Shown here in pieces: positions 33,606-42,613 of a stretch of 64,000 nucleotides of DNA. Position 1 is the stretch's first letter, and the number at the start of each line of letters is the position of its first letter. The stretch spans positions 5,105,001 through 5,169,000 of the forward strand of contig NC_070563.1 in assembly GCF_026914185.1 (NCBI RefSeq), given 5' to 3'. A program made the translations under genes and the position numbers. The notes below the pieces were generated by a model that saw nothing but the letters and a program-made list of their open reading frames with translations, was not told where the DNA came from and did not search any database. The DNA comes from Puccinia triticina. Taxonomy: Eukaryota > Basidiomycota > Pucciniomycetes > Pucciniales > Pucciniaceae.

Positions 33606-34339
33606 CAGAACATAGCACATCGAATTGAATCAATTCAAGTATTCATATTTGAATTCGATTTGAGTCAAATAATGCCTGGGCAAATTTAAGCTCGAATATT
33701 CGAATAAATTCAAATAATGGCTCAAAGGGGCGTGTAGAGGGCCAATGCAAGCTTTCCTGGGGCCCAGAGGCCCCAGATGAGTTTGAAATGGCCCAACAGT
33801 GGGCCAGCTACGCTAACCATAGCTGTTAGCGTAGCGTAGCTCAGCACAAATGCACTATTTTTTAGTGTAGCGTTAGCGCAAAGCTATTTTAGCTTTTAGC
33901 GTAACGTTAGCACAGATAAGCGCAATTGCGCTAACGCTAAGCAGGCAGGAGGCAAAAGAGCGCGCGCTCAGCTGCGTCCGCCACTATCAAAAGTGTGTCT
34001 GCCATTATGAAAAGTGCATCTGCCACTATCAAAATTGCGTCCACCACTATCAAAAGTGTGTCCGGCACTCTGAATAGTGCGTCCGCCATTATGAGATTTG
34101 ACTCCGGCAATATTGTAAGTGTCTTTGGCACCATGATATTTTTGAATCATGACCTCCTCAAAAATGTATGGGCCAGAAATGAGCCAAAAGAAGTCAAAAA
34201 CACAAAAAATGTAATTCTTTGGTGTTTTTAATGTATTTTGGAGTTTTTTCTGACGAATATCTCCGAATACTTGAATATTTGAAGAATCAGTATTTGACGG
34301 GCCCAAAAAACGTGTTGAATACCACCGTGCTATGGTCTG
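33606..34339. mobile_element. hAT-like element, 13-bp TIRs, 8-bp TSD
   Basis: CTCCTGAT flanks it (33598-33605 and 34340-34347). The TIRs are CAGA(A/C)CATAGCAC with one mismatch. Excision rejoins the copia C frame at APD. Subterminal GAATATTCGAAT-like words lie at both ends. Inside are a TAGCG-rich block (33801-33960) related to 20809-21266 and a 21-bp minisatellite, so it may be composite. No transposase. Confidence 0.85.
33972..34130 (+). repeat. 21-bp minisatellite, locus 1
   Basis: About seven units of AGTGYGTCYGSCACTATCAA plus one base. Each codes for a heptad like SASATIK, which explains an ORF of 78 codons. A similar unit forms the array at 39066-39312. Confidence 0.85.
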
Positions 34340-34846
34340 CTCCTGATCTCTCAAAATTAGTTCCCTTTGGTTTTTGAGCGGTAGTCTATTTGGAGAAATT
34401 CACTCGGGCTTCTAAATTTTCTCCTTCCGGGGTGGAAGCAATCTTTTTAGGTTATCACAAGCATCACCGCACATGCAAGTTGTGGGTGTCATCTAAACTC
34501 CAAGATTGTTTTCTCTCATCATGTGAAATTATCCCCTGCCTGTTTTCCACTTCTGACTTCCTCCTCCTGCAGCACTCTTCCAGGTGATCTTTTTGATTTT
34601 GGCATTGAATTACCACCCACTCAAGACATTGAGCCAACATCTTTTCAATCATCTACCAATGAACAACCTATTGCATCAACCTTGCCTCTTCCCAAACCTG
34701 TTTCTGAACAACATTAATCATCTGATGTTCCAGAGACATCTTCTTCCCAATCCCTTCTGCCGACTTCACCTCTTTTCAAACACGTTTCTGGACAAGATCA
34801 ACCTCCTGATGTTCCAGATGTTGAAATTACTCAGGTGAAAAGAATT
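34340..34846 (+). pseudogene. Copia element C: end of integrase and linker to RT
   Basis: APDLSKLVPFGF, a stop, then VVYLEKFTRASKFSPSGVEAIFLGYHKHHRTCKLW, the usual copia block after the integrase core. A frame shift leads to a Ser/Pro/Thr-rich linker (PETSSSQSLLPTSPL) to DVPDVEITQ. No reverse transcriptase follows. The tRNA-like gene starts 10 bases further on. Confidence 0.75.
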
Positions 34847-34920
34847 GTGTGTTGTGGGATTTGAACCCACGACCTTCTACGTTCATGAAAGCTGCTCTCA
34901 TACCACTGAGCTAAACACAC
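34847..34920 (-). tRNA. tRNA-like gene 1, anticodon unclear
   Basis: 74 nt on the minus strand. Acceptor GTGTGTT pairs fully with AACACAC. D arm GCTC...GAGC, T arm GTGGG-TTCAAAT-CCCAC (all paired; the A box TAGCTCAGTGG and the B box GGTTCAAATCC are intact). The anticodon arm does not fold well: by standard numbering stem GCTTT/GTAGA with loop CATGAAC. A shifted reading gives GAA. No anticodon is assigned. It could be a working tRNA with a mis-sequenced arm, a pseudogene, or a tRNA-derived element. It lies inside remnants of copia C. Confidence 0.7.
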
Positions 34921-35041
34921 AGATGGTCTTACTCGTAATATTTGGATATTAGATCATATAGCTTGGGCCCTCAAATGGAGCTTGAAGCATATATTCCAAC
35001 ACCAGAAACATCTTCCTCCCAATCCAATCCGCCAATCTTAC

Positions 35042-35547
35042 TGTTGGATTTTCATCACTTTCTTCTGCCTACTGATCCCAGTGTCACTCTGCATCCTCCT
35101 TGTTTGTCAACCACATGCTCTCCTTTTAGCTCATGTCATGTTATTCTATCTCCTCAGCTTGTGACCTCGATCCCTGACCTGATGTTTTGCTTAGCTTTCA
35201 TGATCTACTGTGTGCGTTATGTGCGTGCGTGCTTGGTTTGTGATAGTATGAATGTCACCTGTTTCATTTTCCCAAGTTCCATCACCTTCCATCACCTTCT
35301 ATTATTTTTCTTTGCATATTCATTGTGTTCCAAACCACAAGCCTGCCCTGTGTATTTAGCCTATATCTGCCATAGCCTAGTTCAGCGCAATCAACTTCAT
35401 TGGTTCTTCCTTCAATCTTTCCGCGCCTCTTATCCGAGCCAATCCAGTGATCTTTCTCCCCCTCATTGTCCCCTCTCAAGCCCAAAGGCTCATCTTTGTG
35501 CGTTATTTGTGCTGCAGTCTTCTGTTGAAATCCCTTCGTGATTAACA
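35042..35547 (+). repeat. Copia element D 5' LTR (probable)
   Basis: Plus strand TGTTGGATTTTCATC...GTGATTAACA (TG...CA, 506 bp), ending 43 bp before the gag ATG at 35591. It interrupts copia C-like linker sequence (PETSSSQSN). Ends were chosen from the TGTTGGA start and ACA end. An ORF of 199 codons across the LTR has no family features and is taken as spurious. Confidence 0.6.
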
Positions 35548-35590
35548 GTCAAAATTTGCTCCAACCTTTCATCCTCAACCCTATCTCATC

Positions 35591-36080
35591 ATGTCATCCG
35601 ATTACATTGTTTGTGAGACCAAGATTCTCCTCACCAACGAGAACTACCCTCTTTGGCTCCTTCTGATCGAGGCTAAGCTCCATAAGTTGAAATATCTCAA
35701 TGTCGTGGTCCCCGATCCCAAAAAAGACAAGGACAATTGCAAACTTTACATCAAGTACAATGAAGATGCATACGCTGAGATTGTTCAACTCCTCAGCCAA
35801 GAAGTCCTAGCCTATGTCAGCTCCTCTTTACCTGAAGCCAACAAGTTCAACGGAAACAAGCTATGGACGCTCCTCAAGTCCAAATACGCCGGCGATGATC
35901 TCACCGCAAAGACTACCCCTCTCAAGCAATCCCTAGTGGAAATGAAGCCAACAGATGTTTCCTATCTTCATATATACAAGCAATTATGAACAAAATGCAT
36001 GCAATTAGATGAAACCCATTGAAGGTACTATTCCTGCCTGCATAAGTGGTCTCTGATCATGTCCCTACACGCCCATGTTG
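35591..36080 (+). pseudogene. Copia element D gag, N-terminal part
   Basis: ATG at 35591. MSSDYIVCETKILLTNENYP, then LWLLLIEAKLHKLKYL, KYNEDAYAEIVQLLSQEVLAYV, NKLWTLLKSKYAGDD. The layout (a short N-terminus, YPLW, then ALW/LWTLLKSKY) is that of copia gag of the UBN2 kind. A stop at 35989 ends the frame. Gag-like codons seem to go on to about 36080, where the Harbinger remnant begins. Confidence 0.75.
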
Positions 36081-36082
36081 AG

Positions 36083-36783
36083 TTAATGTGGGGCTGAGGG
36101 CCCGCTTCCTCTGCTGGGCCAATAATTCCACCCAATTGTGGCCCCAAGGTTAAGTTCTTTGGCGGTGCGTACATCCCAGTCTTGAAGGTAGAGGGAGCCG
36201 CGGCGATTGAGCAGATTGTGCAATATTATACAGGCAATCATGTTGTCCCGCACGCAAATGGGCCATGCGGCTTGAGCAGTCAAGAGGATGCAGAAACATA
36301 GAACCATGCGGTGATCAGTCTGCAGATTAGGCTCAGATGAAAACAGCTAGAAAAAATCCCAAGATACACACCCCACCAACCAATGCCTCAGGACCTGGAG
36401 GACCGCCTTGGTAAATCTCCGAGGCCTCTTCCCCAATGTTGAATATGTACCCTATGTTCACATAAGGAGCCCCATGGCCAAGCCAGTAGAGACCTACAGC
36501 CACTTGGGCTTCCACACTGAGTGGGTCCGGGGATCATGCTGCAATTTGGAGTGTAGCTCATCTGAGAGCCATTGGAAGTCTTGGTCTATAGTATTGGATC
36601 TGGTGTATTGGAGGAGGAACAGTGATTTAGGAAAGTCAGTATGGTGGGGAAGGGAAGGGGGGAAAGGCAAAAGAAAAATCTCTGACAATGGCACCGTTGT
36701 TTTCTGCGGGTTTGATTGCTGGTCAGTTTCAAATCTGGTTATGAGTTTTTGGCTGGGATTTAGCACCCGCGGTGGAGATGCTC
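36083..36783 (-). pseudogene. PIF/Harbinger (DDE_4-like) transposase remnant
   Basis: Minus strand fragments in the family order: LFLLQYTRSNTIDQDFQWLS near 36600, then in another frame VEAQVAVGLYWLGHG and NIGYIFNIGEEASEIYQG (36515-36410), then a C-terminal piece ICVRDNMIACIILHNLLNRRG (36260-36200). The central catalytic part is missing (internal deletion). The upper end reads, on the minus strand, GAGCATCTCCACCGCGGG next to TTA on the plus strand, which fits a Harbinger terminus with a TTA target. The lower terminus is not clear. Confidence 0.72.
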
Positions 36784-37269
36784 TTAGGGATTTGGATCAG
36801 CGCTGAGCAGTCCTCCCTGTGCGGGAGGGGGTGCTGCTTATGTAAGTCTGGCTTCAAAGCAGGAAGGGCCCAATGCCAGGGGTCATGGCTTGTACCCAAA
36901 AATGAGGAAAATGCAGTCTTCAAATTTTGTTGATTTCCTCTTTTGCAAGTGCTTTCTAATTAAACCATTGAGAGAGGGGACTTACAAATCAATCTAAAGA
37001 ATCTAAAAGAAGAAAAATGCCCACCAGGGATCACTTGCTCTCAGAGCCTTCCATGTTCCCCAAGTTCTCAAATTTTGTCCCACGGCTGACTTCCAAGGCA
37101 GGTATGACCAAAAATGGCCAAGGCAGTCCCACTCAGCCAACATGTTCCTCCTGGTTGCATGTGACTGGCCGCCTTGGTAAATTGTTACTTGATCTTCACC
37201 AATGAAGATTCTGATGTAACTTTATTGGCCACTGCCTTGGTCAAGGCGTACTGGCCTTGGTGGCTTGTC

Positions 37270-37483
37270 CTAGAGATGGCACTTGGCACCCGGCGGCGGG
37301 TACCTGTCACACTTCAGCACATAATTTTAGGCGCTTGCATGCGCCCATGGCGGGGGCCAGGGGTTCCATTTTAGTAAATATACATACAGGGAGCTGCACA
37401 TGCGCAATGGGTACCTGCAAGCACATATAATTATGTGCTGAAGTGTGGCGGGTACCCGCCGGCAGGTGCCAAGTGCTGTCTCT
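37270..37483. mobile_element. hAT-type MITE (214 bp), TSD GGCTTGTC
   Basis: 8-bp duplication GGCTTGTC at 37262-37269 and 37484-37491. The TIRs begin (CT)AGAGATGGCACTTGGCACC and run for about 50 bp through CGGCGGGTACC and CACTTCAGCACATAAT with a few differences. TAGAGATGGC-type ends are known for hAT elements. Confidence 0.88.
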
Positions 37484-37860
37484 GGCTTGTCTCATGGTTT
37501 CTCATGATGCCCTTGGTCCTTTGTGACTGCCTTTCTTGCTCCGCTTGGAAAACACAGCAAGCAGGTATGCAACTCCCCCTGCTGTAATTTCCTTTTAAAG
37601 TCACATCATGTCATTACCTACCCCCATTTCTCTCTTACAAATTCTTCATTTGACCAGTTTTCTACCCAACATCAAAATACCTATGAATTTGACCCAATTA
37701 TCTGAATCATGGCAAATGTTATTGTAGATCTGCATCACCCTGAACACAAATGACAAATTAAAGTTTTCTGGGCAATTTGTATCTGGATCCACTGTAAGCC
37801 AAACACATACCAACACTTGCACACTTAACCAATTCTAATTGATTTTTTGGTTAATTTCTT

Positions 37861-38500
37861 AGGCTGTAGGTTGGTCATGTACTGACAATATCACCAGCAT
37901 TCTCTCTACCAAAAGCTCTGCCATTTCTTCTGGGTTATGGTTTCAGGGCCGTACTATGTTCCCAGTCAACCTTTGAACTGCTGACAACACGGAACCAGGG
38001 CTGATTGTTGGTCAAGTATATGAAATAGAAGGGGATATTACTGGTTCAAACATCTTTCAGGTCCCAAACTTCACTTTTAATGCTGGCAAGGAAAAGAGTC
38101 TAAGCTCAAGCATACTTTTGAATGCAAGTAAGAGAATCAAAATCAATGGATTGGGTACCATAAGGTCTACGCAGAGTAACATTGGTAACAACATCACCAA
38201 ACCACTTGTTGAAGCCATTGTTGACCATAGAGATGAGTTAAGAATCTTCAAGTTCTTTGTGGTTTTTTATTGACTAAGCTGACAATATTTCAAAGCGCTC
38301 TTGGTGGTGTTATTTCAGTTTGTTGTTTGCTAGGCTGGAGGTATTGTGAAGTTGACTCAACAATGCAGCTCTTTGAGGGAAGCCACATACTATATAAAGG
38401 CATGCTTGATGGCTATGATGTCAACTCAGGAAAAATGATTGTTGAGGTTAGTAGCCAAATTTCCACCAGCAATGATTTGTAGGTTGACTTACTATAATTA
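37861..38500 (+). pseudogene. Unrecognised coding remnant
   Basis: After a possible 3' splice site (TTTCTTAG at about 37862) the plus strand reads AVGWSCTDNITSILSTKSSA, SSGLWFQGRTMFPVNL, a stop near 37977, then LIVGQVYEIEGDITGSNIF and NFTFNAGKEKSLSSSILL, RIKINGLGTIRS. Near 38370 another piece reads MQLFEGSHILYKGMLDGYDV. Long stretches without low-complexity bias and with regular hydrophobic spacing suggest a real former protein. I do not recognise the family. 38500-39060 continues with weak coding-like pieces. Confidence 0.45.
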
Positions 38501-39065
38501 AATAATTTAGGTGACAAATGCCAGTTTGCTGCACTCCTTGAGGATTCTGACTCATCTACCAGCAAGCTTGGGGATGACTTCTGATTCTTACTTGACTTTG
38601 GACTCTTTATGTGGACCATTTTGGTTTTTTCGAATGTAAACCACTTTGTGTTGTCTATACTTTCCAAACAGATCCATCATTTTATGTGAACCATTTCACA
38701 TTTGTACATAGCTTCCAAAAATATTCATGCTAAAATGGAAATTTCAGGAGTATTCTGAGGAGAAGTACCGTGACCCCCCAATCATGATGCTATATAGAGG
38801 TGTAGGAAGCCTTGGTATTGCTACGCTGAAAAAGAAGCACATCACACCCCCAAAAAAATGGGTAGAAAGTGCCATGCTTCCAAATGCACAGTGCAGCAAA
38901 ATTTGCCCCTGCTGCGCTGCACAAACTGATAGCTCATGGACACTTGTACTTTTGGCTAATGGTTTATGAAATTCTCATTTCCAGTATTCAGCTCTCTGTT
39001 GATAGTGCATATAAATCACATAATTGCTGCTTTGATCATGAGCAAAGTGCAGTTGCACTATAAAA

Positions 39066-39312
39066 GTGGACACAGTTCATAGTGCCCCTGGCACAGTTCA
39101 TAGTGCCTCTGTCACAGTTACTAGGGCCTCTGACATGGCCAGGAGTGCCCCCAGCACAGTTCATAGTGCCTCTGGCACAGTTAATAGTGCCTCTGACATA
39201 GTTCATAGTGCATCTGGCATATTTCATAGTGCCTCTGGCACAGTAAGTAGTGGCTCTGGCATGTTCATGGGGGCCCCAGCACACTTGATAGTGCCTCTGG
39301 CACAGTTAATTT
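39066..39312 (+). repeat. 21-bp minisatellite, locus 2
   Basis: About eleven units of AGTGCCTCTGGCACAGTTCA plus T. The open frame codes for SASGTVH heptads on the plus strand and CARGTMN heptads on the minus strand, both artefacts of the array. The unit resembles that at 33972-34130. Confidence 0.88.
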
Positions 39313-40070
39313 GATAACACATTTAATCCAATGGCACATTGAACAGTGTACCCCGCACATTTAATTATTATTGTTAAAAGTGCTAGTGGAATTTTGCACT
39401 TCTAATCCAGGGTAACACCATGGTCTAGCTGGACCACTGCTGATGCCAATATCCCAAACCTGCTTGAAGTGCTGCATGAAAATACCACCTTCTCAATGTA
39501 TTTGCTTTCACATGCCAAGGACTAGGGACCAGCATTATTGATGGCTGGGTGCTCTGACCCCTTCTACACGGTCACAGCCCAAAATTCATTTTGAAATAGG
39601 GCCTAGGTACTCTTGAAATGTGCAATAAGAGAGTACAGAAGCAACTTATCTTCTCATTCAGGTACCCTGCAGTTTAGCTTAAAAAATTTACTTAATCCTT
39701 GTGCTGAAAGATAAATGCCTTCAAGTGTCACTCATTTCAAATCCTGAGCATCAAAAAGGTGAAAATAATGGAAAATGGAAAACAGCTTTTTTTACAACTT
39801 TGTACAAACATGTGTTGAGGATCTAATCAAATTGGGCTTCCTCTACACCAGATCTTGGTCTGAATCAGAGCCACCATCAAAGAAGTCAGAGAAAAAATGT
39901 GGGGGAATATACTTGCAGCCTAGGGAGCATAGAATCAAAGAAATTCCAAACCCTGCCAATTTCTAAGTTTTGAAAATCATATCCTAGTTCAGAGGACAGG
40001 GGAAAAGCAATGTTGTGAAAGAAGCCTGGAGTGTGTGTGAACATGTGGTCTAGATTGGGGTATTTTTCTT
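39313..40070. other. No gene seen
   Basis: Short plus-strand pieces near 39440-39500 (NIPNLLEVLHENTTFSMYL) and 39770-39960 look coding-like but match nothing I know. Probably decayed transposon sequence. Confidence 0.3.
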
Positions 40071-40655
40071 CTAGGAGCGCATCAACTCTTGTGGGTGGTA
40101 TTTGAGGTCTGTAGTTTGGAATTGTTCTGGTTTCAAATAAGAAAATATTGGCTGAACAGCAGTTGGAAGTGAGGTCCTGTTGTCGCGCCGCTTCCGGTAT
40201 GCATTGTGGGTGTTTACCCAGCTATCAGCACTAGCCTGAAAAACTGGAATCCATAGAAATAGAAAAAGGAGTCTAGGGGATGTACAATCAGGAGGATACA
40301 ATTTAGAACAATGCCATATTTGAATTTGGAAACAAAGCTTACTTTTGCCATGTGTCACTATCATCATATCCACCAGTTTCCATTTTTGTTAAGATGAATT
40401 CTATTATTGGCCTGTTGTGCTTGGCCATCATTCTCAACCACAATGATATAATTTTCTGATTATGAACTGATTTTGTGTAATGTATGCACTTTTGTGCTTG
40501 TTCAATAATGGTGATACCTTCAATGAACTTGTGGGAAAGCTGAATGAGTAAGTTGCCCATGTTTCCTGTCTCAGTACCCTTGTCAACTGTAACGTTTTCT
40601 GCAATCCTACCAATAGATCTAACTAAGTGAATGAAGTAAGCACTAATCTGCCTTG
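40071..40655 (-). pseudogene. Integrase-like (rve) transposase, C-terminal third
   Basis: Minus strand: SAYFIHLVRSIGRIAENVTV, DKGTETGNMG, EQAQKCIHYTKSVHNQKIIS, LWLRMMAKHNRPIIEFIL, then in a second frame LFLFLWIPVFQASADSWVNT, HNAYRKRRDNRTSLPT and YLKPEQFQTTDL. The D of DKGTET is the second catalytic acid, and SVHNQKI(I/E)SLW is the strongly conserved block carrying the last one (here a Glu appears replaced by Ile). This is the tail of the gene whose head is at 50491-51413. The two parts were separated by the gypsy element and the solo LTR. Confidence 0.78.
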
Positions 40656-40974
40656 TATAAGAATGTGAACCTGACAATAAGGAACACGTTGCGTCAGCAC
40701 AGGCGCGGCACGGGTATTGGTCTCCAAACTCGGTTGATTGCTACTCATCTGACAATAAGGAACACGTTGCGTCAGCACAGGCGCGGCACGGGTATTGGTC
40801 TCCAAACTCGGTAAAGAGAGAGAGAGGAGCTGGTACCCGGCTCTGCCAAGAGTAGACTATGTACAAGTGTAACGCCGCAGTAACTAGGTCTAAGGGAGTG
40901 AGAGATAAAGTTACGCGCGCATACAACTATGTACTAAGTTAGGTTTGCACTCTTGGATACCATACACTCCAACA
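40656..40974 (-). mobile_element. Solo copia LTR, twin-module family, TSD CCTTG
   Basis: CCTTG flanks it at 40651-40655 and 40975-40979. Minus strand TGTTGGAGTGTATGG...CTTATA. A module starting TGACAATAAGGAACACG and ending GTCTCCAAACTCGGT appears twice (40672 and 40750, 78 bp apart). It lies inside the integrase-like transposase gene. The exact duplication proves that this LTR family ends in TA rather than CA. Confidence 0.9.
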
Positions 40975-40979
40975 CCTTG

Positions 40980-41050
40980 TTGTGACATGAACAAAGATCC
41001 CCAATATCTTCCTTGACCATGTGTCTATGCAGCCATACACCGTGATCCCA
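40980..41050 (-). pseudogene. Integrase-like transposase, middle exon piece
   Basis: The minus strand reads GITVYGCIDTWSRKILGIFV, which continues GHDKLKPYG at 50500 across the gypsy element and leads towards 40655 across the solo LTR. The D of CIDTWSRK is the usual first-half conserved acid after the DGHDK block. Confidence 0.75.
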
Positions 41051-41251
41051 TGTTATGTCTGGTCTCATGGGGGGGGAGGGTTCTGTCTGGTTCTTTGCGC
41101 TGTTCTTCTAGCTAGGTGATAGATTGCTAGATGGGGAGAGTGTGATGATCTCTCCCCGGCTCCTCTATACAGTGAGGAGCTGTGACATGTACATGTAACT
41201 ACAATGACATGTCCAGGACTAGGCTATGGCGCCCGGGTGCGGCTCATAACA
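41051..41251 (-). repeat. 3' LTR of the gypsy element
   Basis: TGTTATGTCTGGTCTCATGG ... GGCTCATAACA on the plus strand. Preceded on the minus strand by the purine-rich AAGGGCGGGATAG. Compared with the 5' LTR it has extra bases near GGTTCTTTGCGCTG. Confidence 0.95.
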
Positions 41252-41338
41252 CTATCCCGCCCTTAACGCCCAAGCCTCCGGCTCTGCGTCCTTTCCCCGG
41301 GTGGCGTCAAAAAACCCCGTAGGGAAAAAGCCTTTCCC

Positions 41339-42613
41339 TCACTTCATCCTCCTTGACCGTGTGTGTCTGGCCGCCGCGTTGGGAAATTTTCTGTTGAATT
41401 CTTGAAGTAGTTCTTGCGCGTTTTCAAGGTTGTCCGTTGTTTCCCATGAGTTGTCCTTGGGTCCCTATCCCTTCCAAGCTATCAGATATTCTGTTTTCCT
41501 GCCCCGTTTCCGACAATCCAATATCTCCGCTACTTCCCATTCCTCTTCCCCTTCCACCTCAATTGCCGCTGGTTGTTCCTCTCCTTGACCGGTGATTGTG
41601 TCCGTTGTGTGCTTTCCTAGAACTGATACATGGAAGTTAGGGTGAACCCCTTTCATGGAGAGAGGCAATGTCAGCTGGTACACAGAAGGAGAGATTTGAG
41701 CCGCTATATTGAATGGCCCGAGCCATCTATGGGCCAGCTTTGGGCACGGCCTCGTGGTTGAGATGTTCCGGCTATTCAGCCAGACCGCCTCTCCAACGTT
41801 CCACGTTGGCGTTGGTCGAACTGTTTTATCAAATTGGGCCTTCATGGATTCCTGCGCCATCTCCAAACCTGCAGCCAACTCTTCCTGCACTGCTTGCAAT
41901 TTTGTGAGCCTCTCTTTCACCGCTGGCAGGCACTGCTCACTGGATGGAATTCCCCCAAATGTCAAGTCATACCCATAATTCGCCCTAAAAGGGGACATGC
42001 ATGTTGACGAGTGATCGTTGTTGTTATAAGCGAATTCCGCAATGGCAAGGAGAGGTTCCCAATTGTCCTGGCGATAACTGACAAAGTGTCGTAGATATTG
42101 TTCAACTGCTTTATTGACGATTTCAGATTGACCGTCCGTACAAGGGTGGTAAGCTGTCGACAAACAGATCCAAGTCCCCAATCTCCTACTCAATTCCTGG
42201 GTGATTTGCGAAATGAAGATGCTGCCCCTATTGGACACTATGGTTTTTGGTGTTCCATGGAGCTTCCAGACAAAATGTAACATCAAGTCAGCTAATTGGT
42301 CCGCTGAGGTGCTCTTTTGGCACGGAATAAAATGAGTCATCTTGGTCAGCCTGTCGACCACCGTCAATATGCTGTCATGCCCGTTGGAAGATGGGAGGTC
42401 CGTAATCAAGTCATACAAAATGTCGGTCCACGGCCCCGCGGGTATCGGCAGTGGTTCAAGGAAACCCTGAGGTTTCAGTGTTGAAGGCTTCACTTGTTGA
42501 CACAACCCACAGCCATCGACATAGCAGTTGATGAACTGCTTCATGGACGGCCAACTGAAACAGCGCCGCACAAGCGCTAGCGTCCTCGTCCTTCCCAGGT
42601 GTCCCGCTGCCCT
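41339..42613 (-). pseudogene. Gypsy pol: integrase and C-terminal chromodomain
   Basis: From the N side: AAGHLGRTRTLALVRRCFSW (H2C2 part), CGLCQQVKPSTLKPQG, then the core with WTDILYDLITDLP (first Asp), TIVSNRGSIF (usual D replaced by N: SNRG for SDRG), and AYHPCTDGQSEIVNKAVEQY (Glu). Next LAHRWLGPFNI and VHPNFHVSVLGKH, then the chromodomain EEWEVAEILDCRKRGRKTEY, LIAWKG, an in-frame TAG at 41465-41467 where Tyr is expected, and GPKDNSWETTDNLENAQELL to a stop at 41339. The upstream end is cut by the element at 42614, and the frame resumes exactly on its far side. Confidence 0.9.

Noticed and set aside
34942..35541. 199-codon plus-strand ORF rich in Ser, Pro, Leu and Cys
   Set aside because: It spans the probable copia D LTR (TGTTGGA...ATTAACA). 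The composition is that of a pyrimidine-rich LTR, and no family features are visible.
39036..39314. 82-codon ORFs on both strands with heptad repeats
   Set aside because: Both are produced by the 21-bp minisatellite, which is open on both strands because 21 is a multiple of 3.
41221..41251. GGTGCGGCTCATAAC next to the gypsy 3' LTR as a Met-type primer site
   Set aside because: The same bases occur at the end of both gypsy LTRs, so they are part of the LTR and not an internal primer site.
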